Source: Tunturiibacter empetritectus (lineage in GTDB: Bacteria > Acidobacteriota > Terriglobia > Terriglobales > Acidobacteriaceae). Taken from it: a DNA stretch of 64,000 bases. Location of the stretch: assembly GCF_013410875.1 (NCBI RefSeq), contig NZ_JACCCU010000001.1, positions 868,001 to 932,000 of the forward strand, read 5' to 3'. The notes beneath the pieces were generated by a model. The model was given only the letters and a program-made list of their open reading frames with translations. It was not told the DNA's origin and did not search any database. Shown here in pieces: positions 9,245 through 16,827 of this stretch; position 1 is the first letter of the stretch; every line of letters starts with the position of its first letter. The position numbers and the translations under genes are program-made.

Positions 9245-9517
9245 ATTTTTTGGGGAGGTGAAGAACGAGCAAAATGCAAACGCAAGTGCAAAAAAGCAGA
9301 TCCTTGCGGGATGACAAGCAAAAAGACAAGCAACGGCAGAGATAAAAGCAAGTGCAAGTGTAAAAGATGGCTGGGGAAGAGTTTACATTCCCACCCATCG
9401 CAAAGTGCGCGATGGATGGGGCACCCGATGGATTGTGGCTGCGAGGCTAAGATCAGGCAACGGCAGATGCGGGGTTCTTCACTTCGCTCAGAAAGACAGA
9501 GGTTAGAAGGCAAGTTC
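9245..9517 (+). repeat. Repeat-rich intergenic stretch: CAANNN tracts, hairpin remnants, family D copy 2
   Basis: This stretch between the PLD gene and the end of eutB holds no credible gene. It contains period-six CAANNN-like runs around 9268-9300 and 9330-9362, a short hairpin remnant near 9297-9318 (CAGATCC, TGCGGGATGACAAG), family D copy 2 at 9384-9440 (CCCACCCATCGC paired with GCGATGGATGGG, then GCACCCGATGG), and a family B remnant near 9466-9500 (AGATGCGGGGTTCTTC). Confidence 0.72.
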
Positions 9518-10894
9518 TTAGGGGAGCATAGCGGGTAGCGTGAGGCGGTGGGGGGCGGCGGTGTTGAGCCAGGCTTCGAACTCGGGGGCGGGGCGGAGGT
9601 TGAGGAGGCGGCGGAGGTAGAGGGCGTCGTGGAAGGAGGTGCTCTGGTAGTTGAGCATGATGTCGTCGGCTCCGGGGACGCCCATGATGTAGTTGACGCC
9701 GGCGGCGCCAAGCATGGTGAGGAGAGCGTCCATGTCGTCCTGGTCGGCTTCGGCGTGGTTGGTGTAGCAGATGTCGCAGCCCATGGAGAGGCCGAGGAGC
9801 TTGCCGCAGAGGTGGTCTTCGAGGCCGGCGCGGAGGATCTGCTTGCCGTCGTAGAGATACTCGGGGCCGATGAAGCCTACGACGGTGTTGACGAGCATGG
9901 GCTTGAAGTGGCGGGCTACGGCGTAGGCTCGGGCTTCGAGGGTCTGCTGGTCTATACCTTGGCCTCCGACTCCGAGGTGGGCGCCCGCGCTTAGGCTGCT
10001 GCCCTGGCCGGTTTCGAAGTACATGATGTTGGGAGTGGGATTTTCCGGTGCGCGGTTGAGGCTGCGGGCTTGCTGGTGGGCTTCTTCGAGGAGAGCGAGG
10101 TTGATGCCGAAGCTGGTGTTGGTGGCTTCGGTGCCGCCGATGGATTGGAAGAGGAGGTCGAGCGGGGCGCCCTGCTGCATGGCCTGCATCTGGGTGGTGA
10201 GGTGGGCGAGGACGCAGGATTGGGTGGGGATCTCATAGCGGCGGCGGATGTGATCGATGAGGTGGAGGAGGGTGGTGAGGGTGTCGACGTTGTCGGAGAC
10301 GGGGTTGATGCCGATGACGGCGTCGCCGGAGCCGAGAAGGAGGCCGTCGAGGATGGAGGCGGCGATTCCGGCTGGGTCGTCTGTGGGGTGATTGGGTTGG
10401 AGGCGGGTGGAGAGACGGCCGGGCAGGCCTACGGTGGTGCGGAACTTTGTGACTACGGATATTTTTCGGGCTACGAGGATGAGGTCCTGCAGGCGCATGA
10501 GTTTGGAGACGGCGGCGGCCATCTCCGGGGTGAGACCGGGGGCGAGGGCGGTGAGACTGGCGGTAGTGGCTGCGTCGGAGAGGAGGTGGTCGCGGAGTTC
10601 GCCTACGGTGAGGCTGGAGATTGCGGCGAAGGCCGTGGTGGCGGCGGGAGTGCGGCTGGTGTCGAGGATGAGGCGAGTGACTTCGTCGGTCTCGTAGGGG
10701 ACGATGGCTTCATTGAGGAAGTGGGTGAGGGGGAGATCGGCGAGGGTACGCTGCGCGGCTACTCGTTGCTGGGCGGTGGTGGCGGCGATGCCTGCCAGCT
10801 CGTCGCCGGAGCGGGCGGGGGTGGCTTTGGCGAGGAGATCGGCGAGGGAGTTGAAGGTGTAGCGGACACTCGCTATGGTGTGGGCGTGGGCCAT
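9518..10894 (-). CDS. eutB: Ethanolamine ammonia-lyase heavy (large) subunit EutB
   Basis: A 458-residue protein, about the normal family length. Conserved EutB blocks include DLPLTHFLNEAIVPYE, GSGDAVIGINPVSDN, YFETGQGSSLSAGAH, NTVVGFIGPEYLYDG and SMGCDICYTNHAEADQ. EutB holds the active site and adenosylcobalamin, and with EutC splits ethanolamine into acetaldehyde and ammonia. The start is ATG 10894 (MAHAHTIASVRYTF). On the minus strand it lies upstream of eutC but the two are 3.6 kb apart, with the oppositely oriented ABC-PLD pair between them. With no microcompartment genes nearby, the acetaldehyde would be handled in the cytosol by enzymes encoded elsewhere. Confidence 0.96.
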   Translation of the reverse strand: MAHAHTIASVRYTFNSLADLLAKATPARSGDELAGIAATTAQQRVAAQRTLADLPLTHFLNEAIVPYETDEVTRLILDTSRTPAATTAFAAISSLTVGELRDHLLSDAATTASLTALAPGLTPEMAAAVSKLMRLQDLILVARKISVVTKFRTTVGLPGRLSTRLQPNHPTDDPAGIAASILDGLLLGSGDAVIGINPVSDNVDTLTTLLHLIDHIRRRYEIPTQSCVLAHLTTQMQAMQQGAPLDLLFQSIGGTEATNTSFGINLALLEEAHQQARSLNRAPENPTPNIMYFETGQGSSLSAGAHLGVGGQGIDQQTLEARAYAVARHFKPMLVNTVVGFIGPEYLYDGKQILRAGLEDHLCGKLLGLSMGCDICYTNHAEADQDDMDALLTMLGAAGVNYIMGVPGADDIMLNYQSTSFHDALYLRRLLNLRPAPEFEAWLNTAAPHRLTLPAMLP

Positions 10895-10984
10895 TGGGTA
10901 CTACGCTAGCAGGTTGGATGGGAACCGGTCTGCACTGCGAGCAGGTCTTCTTGTTGGTCGGGAGTTGGCGGCTTGGGTACTCTC

Positions 10985-11236
10985 GATAGCTGCTTTTGTC
11001 GGGGATTTCAGAAACAGACAACGGCAAAAGCAAATGCGGGGATTCTTCGCTGCGCTCAGAATGACAGAGCATGTGTTTGGTGAAGAAAAAGCTTGTGTTT
11101 GGTGAAGAAAAACAAAAGCAGATTCCTCCGCTGCGCTGCGGAATGACAACAAAAGAGCAGACAACGACAACTGCAACTGCACTGCAACGACAACCGCAAC
11201 TGCAAACAAAAAAAACAACTGCAACGGAGTGACGAT
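10985..11236 (+). repeat. Composite repeats: CAANNN tracts with family B and C hairpins
   Basis: The gap between eutB and the EAL gene holds CAACGG-CAAAAG-CAAATG running directly into a family B hairpin at about 11032-11070 (CGGGGATTCTTCGC, then GCTCAGAATGACAG). A 20-base-class duplication around GTTTGGTGAAGAAAAA follows (near 11072 and 11096), then a family C hairpin near 11117-11148 (CAGATTCC and GGAATGACAAC). A long CAACGA/CAACTG tract continues to about 11230. No gene is seen. Confidence 0.8.
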
Positions 11237-11245
11237 ATTGCAGAT

Positions 11246-13288
11246 CTATCGATGGGTTTCGAGTTTTGTTTTTAGAACGGAGTTGAGGTCGGAGAGGTTT
11301 TGCATCTCGCGTTTGTCTTTGTCGATGTCTTGAATAGTGACGACGCCGCCTGAGACTCTTCCATCGCTGTCGATGATGGGAACTGCGGTGAGGCTGATCC
11401 AGGCGCTGGTGCCGTCGCTGTAGTGGCGGAGATGCTGCTCTGGACCTAGAGTTTCCCCATTCATGATGGCGTTTGCGAGAGGGTACTCGGTCTCGCGGCG
11501 AGTGGTATGGCGCGGCTCGAAGGTTTGCGGCGGGGTGTAGAAGTCGTCGATCAGGGACGGTGGAGCGACGGCGGTGCGGAGAATATCTTCCGCGCGCGGG
11601 TTGCTCATGACGACGTTGCCATGAGGAGCTTCTGCGATGACCAGACCCACTGGAACTGCATCGAAGACTGCCTGAAGGCGGGCTTCGCTGCGGCGGTGAG
11701 CCTCTTCGGCGCGTTTGTGGTCGTCGACATCTTCGACGGTACCGTACCAGCGGGTGATCTTTCCCTGTTCGTCGCGGCGCGGCGAGGCGCGGGACCGCAT
11801 CCAGCGCCAGGCGCCGTCCCGGCTGAGGATGCGGTACTCCGAGTCGTAGACGACTCCGGTGCGGACCGACTCGTACCACTGGTCGATTGCGCACGGAAGG
11901 TCGTCGGGGTGAACGATGCGCGGCCAGCCGCCATGAATCATCTCGTACTTCGAGATGCCGGTGATCTCTTCGCATCGTGCGCTGACGTCGAGGATGACCC
12001 CGTTGGGGTCGGCGGTCCAGGGAACCTGAGGGTTGAGCTCGACGGTGTGGCGGAAGTGGTCTTCGCTTTCGGCGAGGGCTTGCTCGGCCTGCTTGCGGCG
12101 GGTGATATCGACGACTGAGACGGAGATGCCGATGACTTCGTTGGCCTCATCGCGGGCGGGGTGGAAGGAGATGAGGTGGGTGCGTTTTTCGTTGAGGGGG
12201 TTGGGGTCGGGGTAGCAGATTTCGAGGTTGTTGCTGGCTTCGCCGTTGAGGGCGCGCAGCAGGTAGGGCTCGCAGAGGGGGAAGACAGAGGCCATGACTT
12301 CGGAGACATAACGGCCGAGGTGGGCGGCTACGGGGAGGTGATGCATCTCGGCGAGGCGCTTGTTGACGCTGACGTAACGCAGGTTGCGGTCGATAAAACA
12401 GAGGCCGACGGGGACACCGTCGTAGATGGCGTTGAGCTGGGCGAGGCGTTGGGTGGGAAGAGCTTCGAGGCGGAGGGGAAGGGTGGAGTCGGCTGCGGGA
12501 GAGCGCGGCTCGGGGATTGGAGGGGCTGGGTCGAGTCTGGCGGCGAGGACTTCGGGGAGTTGCTCGGGGGGGACGGGGCGACCGTAGAGCCAGCCCTGTC
12601 CGAGGTCGCAGCCGAGCCAGAGGAGCATGTCGGCTGTGGTCTGGCTTTCGATGCCTTCGGCTACGGTAGTGAGGCTGAGACTGTTGCCGAGGCCGACGAT
12701 GGCGGCGGCGATCTTGCGGCTCTCGCGGGTGTGGCCCATGGAGCGGACGAAGCTGGCGTCGATTTTGAGCTCGTCGAAGGGGAGGGACTGGAGGTGGCGG
12801 AGGCTGGAGTAGCCGGTGCCGAAGTCGTCGAGGGCGAGACGGGAGCCTTGCTCTTTGAGTTCGGTGGCGATGCGGTAGGCTTGCTCGGTGTTGGCGACGA
12901 GGGCGCTCTCGGTGATCTCGAGGATGAGGCGGTTGAGGGGGAAGCTGGCTTGCTCGGCGGCGGCGCGGATGTGTTTGGGGAGGGAGAAGTCGGTGAGCTG
13001 GGTGAGGGAGATGTTGACTGAGAGGGTGAGATGTCCGGGGATGTCTTGGGCGGCGGCGAATACGGCTCGGAGGAGATTTCCGGTGAGTAGACCGTTGAGG
13101 CCGGCGTCTTCGGCGAGTGGGATGAATTCGTTGGGGGTGATGAGGCCGCGGTTGGGATGCTGCCAGCGCGCGAGGACTTCGAATCCGCTGAGCAGTCCTG
13201 TGCGCAGCTCTACCAGAGGTTGAAAATACGGGATAATTTCGTTCTTCTCAAGCGCTCTACGCAGATCGTTCGCGTCTTCAGCAGCCAT
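11246..13288 (-). CDS. EAL-domain cyclic-di-GMP phosphodiesterase with three PAS domains
   Basis: A 680-residue protein with EAL first (about 8-255) and three PAS domains after it (about 290-400, 410-525, 540-660). EAL motifs seen are EVLARW (the signature, with V for A), ILEITES, LDDFGTGYSSL, LKIDASFV, VAEGIES and LGCDLGQGWLYGRP, so metal- and c-di-GMP-binding residues look mostly intact and hydrolysis to pGpG is plausible. PAS2 has a PAC tail (WRWMRSRASPRRDEQGKITRWYGTVEDV). No membrane segment is obvious, so it is probably cytosolic. The ATG at 13288 is preferred to the in-frame codon at 13357, which would overlap the upstream gene. EAL N-terminal to PAS is the reverse of the usual order. 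No GGDEF domain is present. Confidence 0.9.
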   Translation of the reverse strand: MAAEDANDLRRALEKNEIIPYFQPLVELRTGLLSGFEVLARWQHPNRGLITPNEFIPLAEDAGLNGLLTGNLLRAVFAAAQDIPGHLTLSVNISLTQLTDFSLPKHIRAAAEQASFPLNRLILEITESALVANTEQAYRIATELKEQGSRLALDDFGTGYSSLRHLQSLPFDELKIDASFVRSMGHTRESRKIAAAIVGLGNSLSLTTVAEGIESQTTADMLLWLGCDLGQGWLYGRPVPPEQLPEVLAARLDPAPPIPEPRSPAADSTLPLRLEALPTQRLAQLNAIYDGVPVGLCFIDRNLRYVSVNKRLAEMHHLPVAAHLGRYVSEVMASVFPLCEPYLLRALNGEASNNLEICYPDPNPLNEKRTHLISFHPARDEANEVIGISVSVVDITRRKQAEQALAESEDHFRHTVELNPQVPWTADPNGVILDVSARCEEITGISKYEMIHGGWPRIVHPDDLPCAIDQWYESVRTGVVYDSEYRILSRDGAWRWMRSRASPRRDEQGKITRWYGTVEDVDDHKRAEEAHRRSEARLQAVFDAVPVGLVIAEAPHGNVVMSNPRAEDILRTAVAPPSLIDDFYTPPQTFEPRHTTRRETEYPLANAIMNGETLGPEQHLRHYSDGTSAWISLTAVPIIDSDGRVSGGVVTIQDIDKDKREMQNLSDLNSVLKTKLETHR

Positions 13289-13319
13289 GGCAACGACGAT
13301 ACTACGGCCCGGATGCAAG

Positions 13320-14279
13320 TTATACAGGGAATTTCTGGGATCGCCATCGGGCGACAAGATCGCGGGCGGCGGAGGGCCAGTCGGGGTAGGTGAACTGGAA
13401 GCCGACGTTGAGGAGACGGCCGGGGATGACCTGGCGGCTTTTGAGGACGAGCTCAGATTCGGTGCGCAGGAGGAAGGTGCCGATCTCGAGCATCCACGGC
13501 GCTGTGGGTATACCGATGCGAGTGCCCCAGGCTTCGCGAAGGATATGGAGGAAGTCGCGATTGGGGAGGGGATTTGGTGAGGCGAGGTTGACTGGGCCGG
13601 TGAGGGATGGGGTGGCGATGAGGAACTCGACGGCGCGGAGGAAGTCGGCCTCGTGGATCCAGGAGACGAATTGAGTGCCGGGTGCGTTGGTGCCTCCGAG
13701 GCCGTGGCGAACGAGATTGAGAAAGACGTCGAAGACTCCTCCAGGGTCGGGGCTGAAGGTCATCGCGCTGCGTAAGGCGACTTTGCGGGTGCGTGGGAGC
13801 GGATTCGCGAAGAAAGAGGACTCCCAGGCTTTGGCTACTTCGATGGAGAAGTTCCAGGTATCGGGTGCGCCGGGCTCGTTGCCGCCGAGTTCGCCGGTGG
13901 CCTCGTCCATGGGGCGATCGAGGGAGTGGCGATAGATGGTGGCGGTACTTGCGTTGAGCCAGACGGTGGGTGGGTGTTTGAGGGAGGCGATGGCTTCGCT
14001 GAGGATTTTTGTGGAGAGGACGCGAGAGTCGAAGATGGCGCGGCGGTTGGCGGGGGTGTAACGACAGTTGACGCTGCGGCCGGCGAGGTTGATGCAGACG
14101 TCGCTTTGTTCGAGTTCGGCGACCCATGGGCCGGTGGTGAGGCCGTTCCATGGGACGATTCGCCAGGGAGCGGTGTGGGGGGTGCGACTGAAGACGATGA
14201 CGGTGTGGCCCTGGTTGTGAAAATGACGGGCGAGGATGTGGCCTACCTGGCCGGTGCCGCCGGGAATGACGATCTTCAT
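13320..14279 (-). CDS. TIGR01777-type NAD(P)-dependent epimerase (SDR39U1-like)
   Basis: A 319-residue SDR-fold protein. The N-terminus MKIVIPGGTGQVGHILARHF is the dinucleotide-binding loop GGTGxxG. LAGRSVNCRYTPANRRAIFDSRV and WLNASTATIYRHS are signature blocks of the TIGR01777 family (E. coli YfcH, human SDR39U1). The C-terminal part (PWMLEIGTFLLRTESELVLKSRQVIPGRL) matches the DUF1731 domain. The true substrate of this family is unknown. ATG 14279 overlaps the SRPBCC stop as ATGA, indicating translational coupling. The open frame continues upstream to 14672 but that part is an out-of-frame shadow of the SRPBCC gene. Confidence 0.92.
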   Translation of the reverse strand: MKIVIPGGTGQVGHILARHFHNQGHTVIVFSRTPHTAPWRIVPWNGLTTGPWVAELEQSDVCINLAGRSVNCRYTPANRRAIFDSRVLSTKILSEAIASLKHPPTVWLNASTATIYRHSLDRPMDEATGELGGNEPGAPDTWNFSIEVAKAWESSFFANPLPRTRKVALRSAMTFSPDPGGVFDVFLNLVRHGLGGTNAPGTQFVSWIHEADFLRAVEFLIATPSLTGPVNLASPNPLPNRDFLHILREAWGTRIGIPTAPWMLEIGTFLLRTESELVLKSRQVIPGRLLNVGFQFTYPDWPSAARDLVARWRSQKFPV

Positions 14280-14839
14280 GAGCGCGTTTGCCTGTGTGCT
14301 GTTTGGTCCGTCGCTGTGGTCGCGGGTGCGGTCTGGAGTGGTGGCGGATCGCTCTGGGTTGGCAGATAACGCTGCCAGTCGGAGGATTCGGCGAGTTGTT
14401 TGATGACTGCGTTTCGTTCGCGGACGAGCGACAGCATGTAGCTGCGGAGAAAGAGCAATTCGGCCAGAGGACCGAGGATAGGAAGTGGCGCGGCGATGCG
14501 GAGGAGATCCTGCATTTTGGTTTCGCCGGAGGGAAGGGTGCGGAAGATGTGATCTGCCTGCATGGAACGGAAGATTCCCTTGGTCATGGTGACCTGGAAG
14601 TAGGTTGGTGGTTCGATGGCGGTGACTTCGTTGGTGAGATTTTGCCAGGTGCCGAAGTGTTTGGCGCGCCAAGTGACCTGGTCGGAGAGGTCGGTGAGGC
14701 CGGAGGTCAGACCGCCAATCGCGAGGGCCTGTTCGCCGGAGTGGATGTTGGCGAGGAGATGGACTTCAACGCTGCGGGAGAGATCGAAGCAGCGTTGGAT
14801 GGGGGCAGCGATCGTTGTGATCTCGTCGATGTGGATCAT
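14276..14839 (-). CDS. SRPBCC-superfamily (START-like fold) protein
   Basis: A 187-residue protein beginning MIHIDEITTIAAPIQRCFDLSRSVEVHL, the typical start of a polyketide-cyclase/START-like barrel, with TKHFGTWQNLTNEVTAI-like and PPTYFQVTMTKGIFRSMQADHIF strands. About 150 residues is normal for the fold; the last 30 are proline/threonine-rich and low complexity. SRPBCC proteins bind hydrophobic ligands, but nothing visible shows which. It is coupled by ATGA overlap to the epimerase, a pairing that suggests a shared small-molecule pathway. It is divergent from blaI. Confidence 0.82.
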   Translation of the reverse strand: MIHIDEITTIAAPIQRCFDLSRSVEVHLLANIHSGEQALAIGGLTSGLTDLSDQVTWRAKHFGTWQNLTNEVTAIEPPTYFQVTMTKGIFRSMQADHIFRTLPSGETKMQDLLRIAAPLPILGPLAELLFLRSYMLSLVRERNAVIKQLAESSDWQRYLPTQSDPPPLQTAPATTATDQTAHRQTRS

Positions 14840-14931
14840 CGTCGGTGTCGCCCTCCCAACAAGAGTAAATGTGCCACGAAGGTGCTTTCGGATGGAGTGG
14901 CTTGGGGACGAGATAATTTTGTGGCTGTGCT

Positions 14932-14947
14932 AACTAATGGATTAGTT
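14932..14947. promoter_or_regulatory. Candidate BlaI operator upstream of blaI
   Basis: AACTAATGGATTAGTT is a perfect 7-2-7 inverted repeat in the 174-base divergent gap, 67 bases before the blaI start. BlaI/MecI proteins are dimeric winged-helix repressors that bind such short dyads and usually control their own operon. The motif ACTAAT-NN-ATTAGT recurs at 16840-16853 at the start of htrA, which strengthens the assignment. The binding itself is inferred. Confidence 0.65.
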
Positions 14948-15013
14948 GGTCGTCTCTCCTTTGAGTCAATTTCGGCCACTTTCCGTTGAGAGATGGCTGA
15001 GCTATGAGAGGGT

Positions 15014-15415
15014 ATGCCGCCAAAGAAGTCCATCACGTTGACCGAGGCTGAGTTACGGCTCATGAAGATCTTGTGGGCGCGTGGCGAGTCGGCTGTGGGG
15101 GAGCTGGTGGCTGCGATGCCCGAGGGGGCGGCGCTGGCTTACAACTCGGTGTTGACGACGATTCGGATCCTGGAGCAGAAGGGGTATGTGCGGCATCGGC
15201 AGGAGGGCAGGGCTTTTCTGTATAGTCCGTGCGTTGCGGAGCAGGAGGCGAGCCGGTCGGAGGTTCGTCACATGATGCAGCGGTTCTTTGGGAACTCGAG
15301 AGAGAAGCTGCTGCTGTCGCTGCTGGGGGATGACGAGGTTACGGCGGAAGAGCTACAGCGGTTGAAAGAGGCGATTGCGGCGGCTGCGGATGACCGCGCG
15401 GGAGATGAGCTGTGA
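15014..15415 (+). CDS. blaI: BlaI/MecI/CopY-family transcriptional repressor
   Basis: A 133-residue repressor of standard size. Residues 8-80 form the winged helix: LTEAELRLMKILWARGESAVGELV, then YNSVLTTIRILEQKGYVRHRQEGRAFLYSP. The C-terminal helical region mediates dimerisation and is where the partner peptidase normally cuts. The gene overlaps the M56 peptidase start (TGATG), the usual repressor-sensor pairing. Since no beta-lactamase or penicillin-binding domain is nearby, antibiotic sensing is not supported; an envelope-stress role with the downstream htrA is more likely. The palindrome at 14932-14947 suggests autoregulation. The symbol denotes family membership only. Confidence 0.92.
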   Translation: MPPKKSITLTEAELRLMKILWARGESAVGELVAAMPEGAALAYNSVLTTIRILEQKGYVRHRQEGRAFLYSPCVAEQEASRSEVRHMMQRFFGNSREKLLLSLLGDDEVTAEELQRLKEAIAAAADDRAGDEL

Positions 15416-16794
15416 TGGTGAACTTTCTGCATGGTGCCGAGGGTCTGTCGCGCGTTGCGGCTGGGTCGGTGGTGTCGGGGTTGTGGCAGGGGCTGGTGTT
15501 GGCGGCTGGTGTGGGGATGTGTTTGCGGCTGATGCCGAAGACGACAGCGGCGATCCGGTTTGCAGTGTGGACCGCGGTATTTGCGGTTCTGGCGTTGCTG
15601 CCGTTGCTTCATGCTTATGGAGCGAATGCTGGTGGTGAGGCGGCTGGCGCAGTGGTGCATGTAGATGTGCGTTGGAGCTTCGCGATTGCTGGGCTGTGGC
15701 TGGCTGTTTCGTTGGTGCGCGCAGTGAGGCTGGCGATGGGTGCGGTGCAGCTGCGCGGGATATGGAAGCGCGCGACGCCGGTGGAGATGGGTTCGGGATG
15801 GGGTTCTTCGCTGGTGGCGGCGGGATGGCGTGGGGTGACGCTTTGCACGTCGGTGGATGTGGACCGGCCGAGTGTGATTGGATTTTTTTCGCCGCGGATC
15901 TTGATTCCGCTTGAGGTGTATGAGCGGCTTACTTCGGTGGAGTTGGAGCAGGTTGTGCTGCATGAGATGGGGCATCTGCGGCGGGCCGATGACTGGATGA
16001 ACCTAGTGCAAAAGATTGGCCTGGTGCTGGTGCCGCTGAATCCGGCTTTGCTGTGGATTGAGCGAAGGCTGTGCTTTGAACGGGAGCTGGCGTGTGACGA
16101 TGCGGTGCTGCGATTGACGAAGGCTCCGAAGGCTTATGCGACTTGCCTGACGGGGCTGGTGGAGCAGCGGCTTGGACGGAGAGCAGTGGCGCTTTCGCTG
16201 GGTGCGTGGGAGAGACGGTCGGAGCTGGCGCAGAGAGTGCATAGTATTTTGCGGCGCAGCGAGGGAATGGGCAGGACGCAGGCTCGCGTGGTGATGTGTG
16301 TGCTGGTGCTGGGACTGGTCGGCGGTGCGGCTGAGCTTTCGCGCTGTCCGCAGGTGGTTTCCTTCTCCGGTGGTGTGGCTCCTTTGCATGCGGATGCGCG
16401 GAATTTCGCTGCGGATAGCGCGGGGTATCAGGCGGTTGGATTTTCTTCTTCACTTCCTGCTTCGAGGACGAGCACAGCTGCAATGGTGGCAGAGGCAGCG
16501 CATGAGACGCTACTGAAGGCTTCCATGCCGACGAAGACGGCTGGGCAGTTGCCACAGCAGAAGAGTGCAGTAACTGCCAAGCGACGTCATGCTGTGCCGT
16601 CGGCTGCTCTCCTGCGTGTGAAGCAGGATCGAGCGATGCGGCGGGCGCAACAGATGCAGGGATGGGTTGTGCTGACCTCTTGGGAGGAGTCGTCGCAGCC
16701 AAGGATGGTGCTCACGGTGTCGAGTGAGCGGGTGTTTTCTTCTTCGTTTGCAGCCGTGCCTACTGCGGGCGGTTGGCTGGTCATTCAACTTTAA
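15415..16794 (+). CDS. M56-family membrane zinc peptidase (BlaR1/MecR1-like sensor)
   Basis: A 459-residue protein starting at the ATG that overlaps the blaI stop by one base. It has N-terminal hydrophobic helices (GLWQGLVLAAGVGMCL, FAVWTAVFAVLALLPLL, FAIAGLWLAVSLVRAVRL) and the zinc motif HEMGH at about residue 183 within VVLHEMGHLRRADDW. FERELACDDAVL follows, the usual downstream metal-ligand region. A further membrane helix (VVMCVLVLGLVGGAAEL) is followed by about 150 residues of low-complexity S/A/T-rich sequence. BlaR1-type proteins cut BlaI after sensing an extracellular signal. Here the C-terminal penicillin-sensor domain is missing, so the signal is unknown. Confidence 0.9.
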   Translation: MVNFLHGAEGLSRVAAGSVVSGLWQGLVLAAGVGMCLRLMPKTTAAIRFAVWTAVFAVLALLPLLHAYGANAGGEAAGAVVHVDVRWSFAIAGLWLAVSLVRAVRLAMGAVQLRGIWKRATPVEMGSGWGSSLVAAGWRGVTLCTSVDVDRPSVIGFFSPRILIPLEVYERLTSVELEQVVLHEMGHLRRADDWMNLVQKIGLVLVPLNPALLWIERRLCFERELACDDAVLRLTKAPKAYATCLTGLVEQRLGRRAVALSLGAWERRSELAQRVHSILRRSEGMGRTQARVVMCVLVLGLVGGAAELSRCPQVVSFSGGVAPLHADARNFAADSAGYQAVGFSSSLPASRTSTAAMVAEAAHETLLKASMPTKTAGQLPQQKSAVTAKRRHAVPSAALLRVKQDRAMRRAQQMQGWVVLTSWEESSQPRMVLTVSSERVFSSSFAAVPTAGGWLVIQL

Positions 16795-16827
16795 ACAATG
16801 CTGTAGGAGCTGTCGTGAGGATCAATC

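Noticed and set aside
5115..10894. Ethanolamine microcompartment operon
   Set aside because: Only the two lyase subunits are present. No shell, reactivase or aldehyde dehydrogenase gene is seen in the window.
15014..16794. Beta-lactam resistance operon
   Set aside because: BlaI and M56 proteins are present, but there is no beta-lactamase, no PBP2a-type gene and no penicillin-sensor domain on the M56 protein.
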